From the NCBI RefSeq assembly GCF_002797685.1, contig NZ_PGFH01000002.1, forward strand, positions 434,001 to 498,000: a DNA stretch of 64,000 bases. Direction: 5' to 3'. The DNA is from Salinibacterium amurskyense. Lineage in GTDB: Bacteria; Actinomycetota; Actinomycetes; Actinomycetales; Microbacteriaceae. Positions 51,919 to 59,872 of the stretch are shown here, in pieces; position 1 is the stretch's first letter, and every line of letters starts with the position of its first letter. The notes below the pieces were generated by a model, which was not told the DNA's origin, did no database searches, and was given only the letters and a program-made list of their open reading frames with translations. Made by a program: the position numbers and the translations under genes.

Positions 51919-53481
51919 CTAGCGGCGGCGCAGGACCTTCAACACGGTCAACAGTGTGACCATGAGGCCCGCCATCGCGGCGAACTCAGCACCGGAGCGT
52001 GGCAACTGCAGAATGCCGTTCGACTGCGAAACCGTGCGCGATTGTACGAAGCGCAGGATGCCTTCGGGCCCGTTGCGGCGTCCTAGCCCGGAGTGCTTCA
52101 TGCCACCCATCGGCGCATCGACGCTCGAGAAGCTGCTGCGGTAGCCCTCGTTGATGTTGACGCTGCCGGCATCCAAGCGATCGGCGAGACGGCGAGCGTG
52201 GGCGATGGAGCCACTGAAGATCGAGGCGTTCAGGCCGAACTCCGTGTCGTTGGCACGGTTGATGGCATCCGTGTCGCTGTCGACTGAGGTGATTGCCACC
52301 ACGGGGCCGAACGTTTCGTTGGCGAAGCACTCCATTTCAGCGGTGACTCCCGTGAGACCGGTGGGCGCGTAAAAGTAGGGGCCGAGATCGGGCCGGGGGA
52401 TTCCGCCGGCGACCACGGTCGCGCCCTTTGTGACGGCATCTTCCACGTGGGCCTGAACGCGCTCAAGTTGAGCCTGCGACGTCAGTGAACCCACATCACC
52501 CGAGTAGTCGAGCGCAGAAGTCTGCGAAAGAGCTTTCACACGCTCTGCGAAGGCGCGAGTGAATTCGGCCTCGATCGACTTGTGCACGTAGATGCGCTCG
52601 ATCGAAACGCACAACTGACCCATGGAGGCGAAGCAGGCGTAGACGGCATCCTCTGCGGCTTGGATGGGATCGGCATCGCCCAAAACGAGCAGCGGGTTCT
52701 TGCCTCCGAGCTCGAGCGATGCACCGATGAGGCGCCCGGCGGCACGCTTGCCGACCTTGGTGCCCGTGGGCGTCGATCCGGTGAAGCAGATGTAGTCGGC
52801 GGCATCAACAACGGCGTTGCCGACCTGGTTGCCGGGGCCTGCCAGAATCGGCCAGACAGCGGCGGGAACTCCGGCATCAATGTAGGCCTCGCGGGTGGCG
52901 AGCATCGAGAGCGCGCCCTGATTGTCGATCTTTTGGATGACGGCACTGCCGGCGGCCAACGCAGGAACGATATCCATGGCCCCGAGGGCAATCGGGTAGT
53001 TCCACGGCGTGACAACGCCGATGAGTTGCTTGGGGGAGTAGCTCACCCGCGTCGACATGAGCAGCGGAATGCCCGCGCGGCGACGCTTTGTCGCCAACAC
53101 GCGCTCGGCCGAGACGGCGTAGTACCGCGTGATCGAGGCCGCTTGAAAGATCTCCTCGAAGGCCTGCCCGCGAGTCTTACCCGACTCCGTCTGCAGCAGG
53201 TCGAGTAGCTCTTCTTGGCGCTCCAACAACAGGTCGTGGGCACGCAGCAGAACGCGGCGGCGGTAGGCGAAGCCGGCGTTGCGCCAGGCGCGCTGAGCGG
53301 TGCGAGCCGATGCCGCGGCATCCCGAACATCGCGGGTCGAACTCTGCGGCAACTCGTGCAGGGGTTGGCCGCTGAACGGCGCAATCACGGTGGCGGTGTC
53401 GGAGGTGGTGCACCGCAACTGGGCGACGAGAGTGTCGCGGCGACGCGACCCGATCAGTGAGGCAACTGTGTGAGGCGACAT
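51919..53481 (-). CDS. gabD2: Succinate-semialdehyde dehydrogenase (GabD2 type)
   Basis: 520 residues of the aldehyde dehydrogenase superfamily. PWNYPIALG, ICFTGSTPTG, LELGGKNPLL (general base Glu) and GQLCVSIER (catalytic Cys) are in order; YRSSFSSVDAPMGGMKHSGLGRRNG is the C-terminal oligomerisation end. It oxidises succinate semialdehyde with NAD(P) to succinate, linking GABA or 2-oxoglutarate routes to the citric acid cycle. TAGTGT lies 6 nt before ATG 53481. The last residues end in a hydrophobic helix with RRR, which is unusual and may tether it to the membrane. Confidence 0.88.
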   Translation of the reverse strand: MSPHTVASLIGSRRRDTLVAQLRCTTSDTATVIAPFSGQPLHELPQSSTRDVRDAAASARTAQRAWRNAGFAYRRRVLLRAHDLLLERQEELLDLLQTESGKTRGQAFEEIFQAASITRYYAVSAERVLATKRRRAGIPLLMSTRVSYSPKQLIGVVTPWNYPIALGAMDIVPALAAGSAVIQKIDNQGALSMLATREAYIDAGVPAAVWPILAGPGNQVGNAVVDAADYICFTGSTPTGTKVGKRAAGRLIGASLELGGKNPLLVLGDADPIQAAEDAVYACFASMGQLCVSIERIYVHKSIEAEFTRAFAERVKALSQTSALDYSGDVGSLTSQAQLERVQAHVEDAVTKGATVVAGGIPRPDLGPYFYAPTGLTGVTAEMECFANETFGPVVAITSVDSDTDAINRANDTEFGLNASIFSGSIAHARRLADRLDAGSVNINEGYRSSFSSVDAPMGGMKHSGLGRRNGPEGILRFVQSRTVSQSNGILQLPRSGAEFAAMAGLMVTLLTVLKVLRRR

Positions 53482-53487
53482 GTCTCA

Positions 53488-53534
53488 ACACTACGGCTGA
53501 GCACCACAATTTCGGCTGTGCAAAGCACTAGGCT
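53488..53534. promoter_or_regulatory. Divergent leaderless promoters of gabD2 and the GPH symporter
   Basis: The 60-bp gap holds TAGTGT on the minus strand (53493-53488), 6 nt before the gabD2 ATG, and TAGGCT on the plus strand (53529-53534), 7 nt before the symporter ATG. Both genes seem leaderless and share one short control region. Confidence 0.5.
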
Positions 53535-53541
53535 CACAAAG

Positions 53542-54972
53542 ATGACGACCGCAGCGCCGCGAGCTCTGACCCGATCCACGATCGCCACCTACGCCATTGG
53601 TTCTCTTGGCACGGGAGGCTTTGGTGCCCTGCCGGGTCTCGTGCTCGTCTATTACCTCACCGACACCCTGGGCATTGCCGCCCTCGCGGCCGGAATTTTG
53701 GTGACCGCCGCCAAGGTGTGGGACGTGATCATTGACCCCGTGATCGGCGCTCGCAGCGACCGCAGCCTGGCCCACCGTGGCACCCGACGCCCGGTGATGT
53801 TGCTGGGCGCCATTCTTCTCCCGATTCTGTTCGTGGTGACCTTTGCGGTGCCCGCCGGCATCGGTCCGCTCGCGTCAGGTATCTGGGTGTTCATCGCATT
53901 CGTGGCCACGGCGACGGCGTTCAGCCTGTTTCAAGTGCCGTACATCGCGCTGCCCGCCGAACTGACTCGCAGTTACGACGAACGCACGCGCCTCTTGGCC
54001 GTTCGCGTGGTCGTGCTCACAGTGGCAATTCTGCTGTTCGGTGCCGGTGCCCCCGAGATTCGTGATGCCTTTGCGGATGAACGGCTCGGCTATCTCGTGA
54101 TGGCACTCTCCGCGGCAGCGCTTATGGGCATCTCGCTCGTGATCTCCTCGTTCTCAGCGCCTCGAGGAATCAGCGCGGTTGCCCCGGCCGTGTCGATTGC
54201 GCAGACCTACCGCGCTGGTATCGCGGCGCTCAAGCGCAGCCAACCCTTCCGGGCGCTGCTGTTGACCTTCCTGCTGCAGGGGCTCGCCACGGGCGTAATG
54301 CTCGCGGGCGCACAGTATGTCGCGACGTGGGTGCTCGGCACCGGAGTCGCGATTCTGTTTGTCTCGCTCATCGGCCCCGCTCTGCTCTTTGCTCCCGTGT
54401 GGGCTGCGATCTCACGCCGCATCGGTAAAGAGCGCGCCTTCGTGTGGGCCTCGGCCTGCTACGGCGTGGGTGCGTTGCTGATCGTTCCGCAACTGTGGGC
54501 ACCCGGTGTCTGGATATATGCGCCCGTCGCGCTCGCCGGAGCGGGCTACGCCGGTATGCAAGCCCTGCCGATGTCGATGCTGCCCGACGTGATCTCCCAC
54601 GACTCGCGCCGCCACAAGATTGCCTCGGCAGGCACCTTCGGCGGAGTGTGGACCGCGGGTGAAACTACCGGAATGGCTCTCGGTGCCACGGTGCTCACGA
54701 CCGTGCTTGCGGCATCCGGCTATCTCGAATCAGTGGCCAACCAGACGGTGACCCAGCCCGATTCGGCCATCGCCGGAATCATCATCAGCTTCAGCATCGT
54801 GCCCGCCGTGATCATCGGTCTCTCGTTGCTGAGTTTCAGACGCTACCCGCTGCGTCGCCACCACATTGATGAGGCTGACAGCGACGAGACCGACTCTGCC
54901 GCTACACCCGCCACCAACCCGCACCCCGCCAGTGGCCTCACCACCACTGCGAACGATCAGGAGACCCGATGA
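53542..54972 (+). CDS. MFS transporter of the GPH (sugar:cation symporter) group
   Basis: 476 residues with twelve membrane segments. AKVWDVIIDPVIGARSDRSLAHRGTRRPVMLLGA is the GPH signature after helix 2, and SLFQVPYIALPAELTRSYDERTRLLAVRV is its second mark. Members usually move sugars or glycosides with Na+ or H+. The next gene overlaps by 4 bp and encodes a PLP decarboxylase, so the real substrate might be an amino acid or amine. A frame extension upstream is not used because of the TAGGCT promoter. Confidence 0.85.
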   Translation: MTTAAPRALTRSTIATYAIGSLGTGGFGALPGLVLVYYLTDTLGIAALAAGILVTAAKVWDVIIDPVIGARSDRSLAHRGTRRPVMLLGAILLPILFVVTFAVPAGIGPLASGIWVFIAFVATATAFSLFQVPYIALPAELTRSYDERTRLLAVRVVVLTVAILLFGAGAPEIRDAFADERLGYLVMALSAAALMGISLVISSFSAPRGISAVAPAVSIAQTYRAGIAALKRSQPFRALLLTFLLQGLATGVMLAGAQYVATWVLGTGVAILFVSLIGPALLFAPVWAAISRRIGKERAFVWASACYGVGALLIVPQLWAPGVWIYAPVALAGAGYAGMQALPMSMLPDVISHDSRRHKIASAGTFGGVWTAGETTGMALGATVLTTVLAASGYLESVANQTVTQPDSAIAGIIISFSIVPAVIIGLSLLSFRRYPLRRHHIDEADSDETDSAATPATNPHPASGLTTTANDQETR

Positions 54973-56459
54973 AGTTCGACCATCAGCCCGCCGATATTCT
55001 CGAACGCCTTTCTGCACTGCGCGAAGCGGATGCTCCCACTCACGGTGGGCGCGTGCTCTCGTATGTCTACGACTCCGGCCTTGCCGAACTTGATGAGCTC
55101 GCCGCCAGCGCCATCCGTGCCGTGCAGCCCGTGAATGGGCTCGACCCCACGACGTTCACCTCGGTTGCTGTCATGGAACGCGAAGTTCTCGGTTTCGCTC
55201 GCGACCTGCTGGGCGGCGATGAGGATGTCGTCGGCACCGTCACGACCGGCGGCACCGAAAGCTGCCTGCTGGCCGTCAAAACGGCGCGCGACGTGTGGCG
55301 CGGTTCTGGCTCGTCGGCGCGCACGGGCACGCCGCGACTCTTGGCGCCGGTGACTGTTCATGCGGCGTTCCAGAAGGCTGTGCACTACTTCGGACTCGAA
55401 CTGGATCTCGTGCCGGTCGGCCCCGGCGGCGATGTCGCCGCGAGCGATCTCATTGCACGCATGGGCGACGATGTCGCTCTCGTGGTGGTCTCGGCTCCGA
55501 GCTATGCGCACGCCGCGATGGACCCTGTCGTGGAGGTCGCGGCGGCGGCAGCCGAGCGCGGAATCGCCTGTCACGTTGACGCCTGCATCGGCGGCTGGGT
55601 GCTTCCCTTCTGGGAGGACGTCGAGCCGTGGAACTTCGAGGTGCCGGGCGTCACGAGCATCAGCGCCGACCTGCACAAGTTCGGCTACTCACCCAAGGGC
55701 GCGTCGGTGATTTTGCAACGCGGTCGCGACCGTCAGCGCACGCAGTATTTCGCGACGACGCAGTGGCCGGGCTACCCGATTGTGAACCCAACAATTCTGG
55801 GCTCGAAGTCGGCGGGTCCTTTGGCGGCAGCGTGGGCGATCATCCACGCGCTCGGAACAAACGGGCTCGCTGAGCTCTCGCAGTCGTGCGCCCGCTCCAC
55901 GCGGTCGCTGCGCGATGTCATTGGTGGCATCGAGGGCTTACGCGTTGTCGGCAACCCCGTTGGCCCTCTGCTCGCAATCGCGACGGATGAGTCAGTCGCT
56001 CCCGAGCGCCGCGTCGACGCGCATCACTGGGCCGACCAGGTGCGCGAGCATGGCTTCCTGTTGCAGCTACAACCGTCTCTCGTTCAGAGCGATGGCAGCG
56101 TGCTGCCCGCAACCACCCACCTCACCATCACGCCGGTGACCGCCAACGTGATCGACGAGCTCAGCGCCGCACTCGTGGCGGCAGCCGACGAGGTGCGTGG
56201 CGTCGCTCCCATCTCGGCCGAGGCTCTGCTCGCTACGTTGCCCGCTGAGGCTCTTGCCGCCTTAGGGAACCCGGATGCCGCTCCGCTCGATTCCGCGACC
56301 GCTGCGGGCCTCCTGGGTGCGCTGGGCCTCGGTGCCGCCACCGAGGGGCTCCCCGAGCGCATGGCTCCGCTGCTGGCTCTCATCGCCGCGATGCCGGCCC
56401 CGCTTACGGAACGTTTGCTCATCGAACTGCTGGCGCGCCTGATCGAGCCGGAGGCGTAG
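54969..56459 (+). CDS. PLP-dependent decarboxylase-family protein
   Basis: 496 residues, fold-type I, group II decarboxylase/sphingosine-1-phosphate lyase family. GTVTTGGTESCLLAVKTARD, CHVDACIGGWVLPF (Asp on the PLP nitrogen) and SADLHKFGYSPKGASV with PLP Lys237 are conserved. The last 90 residues are an Ala/Leu-rich extension (LPAEALAALGNPDAAPL...). Substrate unknown: an amino acid decarboxylase or an aldolase/lyase. ATGA overlap with the symporter suggests uptake and breakdown of one compound. Confidence 0.85.
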   Translation: MKFDHQPADILERLSALREADAPTHGGRVLSYVYDSGLAELDELAASAIRAVQPVNGLDPTTFTSVAVMEREVLGFARDLLGGDEDVVGTVTTGGTESCLLAVKTARDVWRGSGSSARTGTPRLLAPVTVHAAFQKAVHYFGLELDLVPVGPGGDVAASDLIARMGDDVALVVVSAPSYAHAAMDPVVEVAAAAAERGIACHVDACIGGWVLPFWEDVEPWNFEVPGVTSISADLHKFGYSPKGASVILQRGRDRQRTQYFATTQWPGYPIVNPTILGSKSAGPLAAAWAIIHALGTNGLAELSQSCARSTRSLRDVIGGIEGLRVVGNPVGPLLAIATDESVAPERRVDAHHWADQVREHGFLLQLQPSLVQSDGSVLPATTHLTITPVTANVIDELSAALVAAADEVRGVAPISAEALLATLPAEALAALGNPDAAPLDSATAAGLLGALGLGAATEGLPERMAPLLALIAAMPAPLTERLLIELLARLIEPEA

Positions 56460-56525
56460 AGAAGGCTGATGGCGGAGTAGCGGCACTGGGTGGTCGAATG
56501 CGACTGACCTAGCGGCGACCCGCGA

Positions 56526-56963
56526 CTAGCCAAGAACGGCGGGCCGCGTCATCCACACGTCGTGGTCGTCGCTGTCGTAGGGCACGAAGCCGTGACGTTC
56601 GTAGAGACGGATGGCGGGGCTGCCCTGCAGCACCATGAGGCGGAACGGGCGCGCATCCGGTCGGCTGAGAGCGTCGGCGAGCACGCGCGTGCCAATGCCG
56701 TGACCGTGCAGGTGGGCGGGTAAATAGAAGTGCTCGATCCAGCGCGCATCGGGTTCGTGGCGCACGGTGATGGAGCCGACATCCGTGCCGTCTACGCGGA
56801 TGATCTGGGTGTTGCTCGCGACAAACGCCTTACTCATCCACTGGCGCACGCGCACGGGGTCGAACAGCCCATGACGTTCGAGATCATCACGCAGTACGAC
56901 GGCGCGCAGCTCAAGCAACCAGTCGAGGTCGGCGTCGGTGCTGGGGCGTAGGGAGAAGTCCAC
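56526..56963 (-). CDS. GNAT-family N-acetyltransferase
   Basis: 145 residues, one GNAT domain. RIEHFYLPAHLHGHGIGTRVLADAL has the acetyl-CoA loop (Q/RxxGxG/A type), and LRPSTDADLDWLLELRAVV is the usual first helix. The C-terminal SPAIRLYERHGFVPYD is also typical. Acceptor unknown. Start is GTG 56963; TAGAAT lies exactly 6 nt before it, with no ribosome site. Confidence 0.88.
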   Translation of the reverse strand: MDFSLRPSTDADLDWLLELRAVVLRDDLERHGLFDPVRVRQWMSKAFVASNTQIIRVDGTDVGSITVRHEPDARWIEHFYLPAHLHGHGIGTRVLADALSRPDARPFRLMVLQGSPAIRLYERHGFVPYDSDDHDVWMTRPAVLG

Positions 56964-56969
56964 GTCGGA

Positions 56970-56975
56970 ATTCTA
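56970..56975 (-). promoter_or_regulatory. -10 hexamer TAGAAT of the GNAT gene
   Basis: On the minus strand TAGAAT ends 6 nt before GTG 56963, predicting a leaderless mRNA. It differs from TATAAT at one position. Confidence 0.5.
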
Positions 56976-57007
56976 AGCCGGTCGAAGGCGGCGAGCGGAT
57001 GCTGCGC

Positions 57008-57922
57008 TTACGCGGTGTGCTCGCGTTCGAAGCGCTGGGCTTCATCCACGAGCGCTTTGACGACTGCGCGAACCGAGGGGCGTTCGGCGCGGTCGGGGCG
57101 CAGCAGCGCCGAGATAAGGCGCGACGAGGGCACGCCTTTGAGCGGGCGAGTGATGAGGCCGTTCTCGCGGTCACGCGCCGTGAAGCGCGGCAGGATGGCG
57201 ATGCCGTGGCCAGCCGCCACCACCGCTTCGACGATGCTGTTGTCCGTGAGGCGCTGGGCGACGTTGGCGGGGGCACCGTTGGCGGCTTCGATGCGGCGCA
57301 GGATGCGGTCGAACGGCAACCCGGGCGGCACGCCGATCCACGTCTCGTCGATGAGGTCAGCCGGAGTGAGGGCGGCTTTGCGGCCAAGGGGATGATCTTC
57401 GGGCAGCGCGACATCGAGAGACTCGCGCATGAGAGGTACGACGGCGAGCCCGCGCTCGGTCCAGGAGGGCAGCACGTGCGGAGAGTCGGAGACCACAATG
57501 TCGAAATCAGCGGTGAGGTTGGCAACATCCTCAAGCACGGAGTCTTGGTCGTTGCAGTGCAGCTTGAGGCCCGCGAGACGATTGATCGAATGGAAAAGAC
57601 CGGGCAGCAACATCTCGCCGCCCGTGGGAAAGATCGTCATCGTGACCTCACCGCGCGGCGACTCGCGAAAATCGTTCCAGAGCGCTTCGGCCTTCTCAAT
57701 TGCCGTGGCGACATCAGCCGCTGTCTGGGCGAGTGCGCGCCCAGCAGAGGTCAACACGATGCCACGGCCGACCCGCTCAGTGAGGGGGATGCCGGCTTCG
57801 CGTTCCAAGATTTTGAGCTGCTGAGAAACCGCGGATGGTGTACGCATCGTGGCCTTGGCGACAGCCGTGATGCTGCCGCGGTCAGCCAATTCGCGCAGCA
57901 GTTCGAGGCGCCGTATCTCCAT
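57008..57922 (-). CDS. LysR-family transcriptional regulator
   Basis: 304 residues. The N-terminal winged helix-turn-helix (MEIRRLELLRELADRGSITAVAKATMRTPSAVSQQLKILEREAG) is followed by the periplasmic-binding-type effector domain (VTMTIFPTGGEMLLPGLFHSINRLAG from about 90). Targets unknown; the nearest divergent gene is a 40-residue ORF. TAGGCT lies 6 nt before ATG 57922. Confidence 0.92.
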   Translation of the reverse strand: MEIRRLELLRELADRGSITAVAKATMRTPSAVSQQLKILEREAGIPLTERVGRGIVLTSAGRALAQTAADVATAIEKAEALWNDFRESPRGEVTMTIFPTGGEMLLPGLFHSINRLAGLKLHCNDQDSVLEDVANLTADFDIVVSDSPHVLPSWTERGLAVVPLMRESLDVALPEDHPLGRKAALTPADLIDETWIGVPPGLPFDRILRRIEAANGAPANVAQRLTDNSIVEAVVAAGHGIAILPRFTARDRENGLITRPLKGVPSSRLISALLRPDRAERPSVRAVVKALVDEAQRFEREHTA

Positions 57923-57928
57923 GTAGCT

Positions 57929-57994
57929 AGCCTACAAGGTTAGATAAGAAAGATCATCTTGTTCTAAAAGGTTGCCGAAGGTCAGAATATAGAC
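57929..57994. promoter_or_regulatory. Divergent control region LysR / 40-aa ORF
   Basis: It contains TAGGCT (minus, 57934-57929), the dyad TTAGA...TCTAA (57940-57967, with GATC at its centre) that fits a LysR-type binding site, and CAGAAT (57983-57988), which ends 6 nt before the ATG of the 40-residue ORF. The regulator probably controls itself and perhaps that ORF. Confidence 0.45.
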
Positions 57995-58117
57995 ATGAAC
58001 TTCGAACTGATCATCATTGGGGCACTGTCCGCATTCGGCATCATCGCTACCCTGCGCGCCGTAGCAACCGACGGATACCGTCGCATCCCCACCCGTCGCT
58101 ACAACACCATGCCGTAG
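57995..58117 (+). CDS. Small membrane ORF, 40 aa
   Basis: A 40-codon frame from ATG 57995 to TAG 58115-58117. It begins MNFELIIIGALSAFGIIATL, one hydrophobic helix, and ends with a basic stretch DGYRRIPTRRYNTMP. A -10-like CAGAAT lies 6 nt upstream, and a strong intrinsic terminator follows 22 bp after the stop, which makes a real short transcript likely. Small proteins with an RxPTR tail seem familiar from related genera, but I cannot prove that here. Confidence 0.6.
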   Translation: MNFELIIIGALSAFGIIATLRAVATDGYRRIPTRRYNTMP

Positions 58118-58139
58118 CCAACCGCCAGCCGGTTTACGC

Positions 58140-58171
58140 AACACCACAGCATTTCTGCTGTGGTGTTTTTG
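58140..58171 (+). terminator. Intrinsic terminator after the 40-aa ORF
   Basis: AACACCACAGCA (58140-58151) and TGCTGTGGTGTT (58156-58167) form a perfect 12-bp stem with the loop TTTC, followed by T5 to 58170. It is the most typical rho-independent terminator in the window. Confidence 0.92.
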
Positions 58172-58221
58172 CGTTAACGGGTGCGCAACTAGCGCGCGCT
58201 CCGGGCATAGTGGGTCGGCGT

Positions 58222-59343
58222 CTAGCGCGGGCTGAGGCCGAGCTTGCGGCCGGCAACGCTGCGCTTGTGTGAACGGAGAGTTGCGGCAAGAGCCGTGATG
58301 GCCTGCGCGGCAGGATCCGCGGGGGCCGCGATCACGACGGGAACCCCGGCGTCGCCGCCCTCGCGCAGAGCAATGCTGAGCGGAATCGAGGCGAGCACCG
58401 AGACGGGCTCGTCTGGCGTGGAGAGCTTGGCTGCGGCATCCGCCCCACCACCGGAACCAAAGAGTTCGAGCACGCTGCCGTCAGGCTGGGGGAGACCCGC
58501 CATGTTTTCGATGACGCCGATCACGCGCTGACCGGTTTGGCGCGCAACAAGGCCGCTGCGTTCAGCAACGTCAGCGGCGGCAGACTGCGGGGTCGTGACG
58601 ACCACCACATCGGAGTGCGGGAGCAACTGGCCGAGCGAGATTGCGACATCGCCGGTGCCCGGCGGAAGGTCAAGCAGCAGCACATCGAGGTCGCCGAAAA
58701 ACACATCGGTTAAGAATTGCTGAATCGTGCGGTGCAGCATGGGCCCGCGCCAGGAGACCGCCGTGTTGTCTTCGACGAACATGCCGATCGAAATGACCTT
58801 CACGTCATAGGCAACCGGCGGCAGAATCATTTCGCCCACCTGCGTGGGCTTCGCGCCGTGCAGCCCCAGCAACCCGGGGATCGAGAAACCGAACACATCG
58901 GCGTCAATCACTCCGACGCGCAGCCCGCTCTGAGCGAGCGAAACAGCCAAGTTTGCGGTGAGGGTCGATTTGCCGACCCCGCCCTTGCCGCTCGTCACGG
59001 CCACAATCTGAGTCAGTGAATCGGGCCCGAACTGCATCGTCTTCGGCTTGCCCTTGCGCAGCTTCTCGGTGAGCGCCTCGCGTTGCGCGCGCGTCATCAC
59101 CGATACGTCAACGGTCACCGCCGTGATGCCGGCCACACGCTCGGTAGCCTCACGCACATCACGTTCGATGGAGGTCGCGGCCGGGCATCCGACAATCGTC
59201 AAAGTCAAGCCCACGGATGCCGCACCCGCGTCGTCGACGGTAACCCCAGAGATCATGTCCAGCTCTGTGACGGGACGACGAATCTCGGGGTCGATCACCG
59301 AGGCGAGGGAGGTGAGAACCGCGGCTTCGAGCTCAGCGTTCAC
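58222..59343 (-). CDS. mrp: Mrp/NBP35-family P-loop ATPase
   Basis: 373 residues. An N-terminal MIP18-like (DUF59) domain (VIDPEIRRPVTELDMI...VGCPAATSIERDV) is joined to the ATPase with SGKGGVGKST near residue 118 and DADVFGFSIPGLLG. LLDLPPGTGDVAISLGQL is the Mrp Walker B region. It is thought to carry iron-sulfur clusters. I do not see a C-terminal CxxC pair. Start GTG 59343 overlaps the upstream DUF1003 gene by 11 bp. Confidence 0.92.
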   Translation of the reverse strand: MNAELEAAVLTSLASVIDPEIRRPVTELDMISGVTVDDAGAASVGLTLTIVGCPAATSIERDVREATERVAGITAVTVDVSVMTRAQREALTEKLRKGKPKTMQFGPDSLTQIVAVTSGKGGVGKSTLTANLAVSLAQSGLRVGVIDADVFGFSIPGLLGLHGAKPTQVGEMILPPVAYDVKVISIGMFVEDNTAVSWRGPMLHRTIQQFLTDVFFGDLDVLLLDLPPGTGDVAISLGQLLPHSDVVVVTTPQSAAADVAERSGLVARQTGQRVIGVIENMAGLPQPDGSVLELFGSGGGADAAAKLSTPDEPVSVLASIPLSIALREGGDAGVPVVIAAPADPAAQAITALAATLRSHKRSVAGRKLGLSPR

Positions 59344-59872
59344 GCTTCTCCGCGTCTTTGGTCTCGTCGTCTTTCTCGAGTTCTTCGAGCAGCGAGCGCA
59401 GTTCGGAACGAATGAAGTCTTTGCTCGCCAGGTCTGTCATCGCGAGGCGAAGCGCAACGACTTCGCGCGCCAAGTACTCGGTGTCATTGAGGTTGCGCTC
59501 GGCACGCTGACGATCTTGCTCGATCTGTACGCGGTCGCGGTCATCCTGACGGTTCTGCGCCAGCAGGATCATCGGGGCCGCATAGGAGGCCTGCAGCGAG
59601 AGGATGAGCGTCAGCAGGGTGAAGTTGGTGGCGCGCGGGTCAAACTGCGCGTCGAAGGGAGCGCTCGTGTTGTAAATCAGCCAGACACCCACGAAAGCGG
59701 AGAGCCCGACGAGAAACCAGGGGGTTCCCATGCCGCGGGCGAACGCTTCGGAGTAGCGGCCCATGCGGTCGCGGCTCTCGAACATGCCGAAACCGGTACG
59801 CAGCCCCTTCGGGCTGTCGAGGCGCGCCTCATTGCGCTGAGACCGTGGAGTGCGTCGTTTAGCGAATGCCAC
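59333..59872 (-). CDS. DUF1003 membrane protein
   Basis: 179 residues with two close membrane helices (about 52-68 and 83-106) and a long helical, coiled-coil-like C-terminus (DDRDRVQIEQDRQRAERNLNDTEYLAREVVALRLAMTDL). This is the DUF1003 family, often beside Mg2+-related genes; function unknown. Overlaps mrp and the MgtE_N/CBS gene at its two ends, so the three form one operon. Confidence 0.9.
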   Translation of the reverse strand: MAFAKRRTPRSQRNEARLDSPKGLRTGFGMFESRDRMGRYSEAFARGMGTPWFLVGLSAFVGVWLIYNTSAPFDAQFDPRATNFTLLTLILSLQASYAAPMILLAQNRQDDRDRVQIEQDRQRAERNLNDTEYLAREVVALRLAMTDLASKDFIRSELRSLLEELEKDDETKDAEKRER

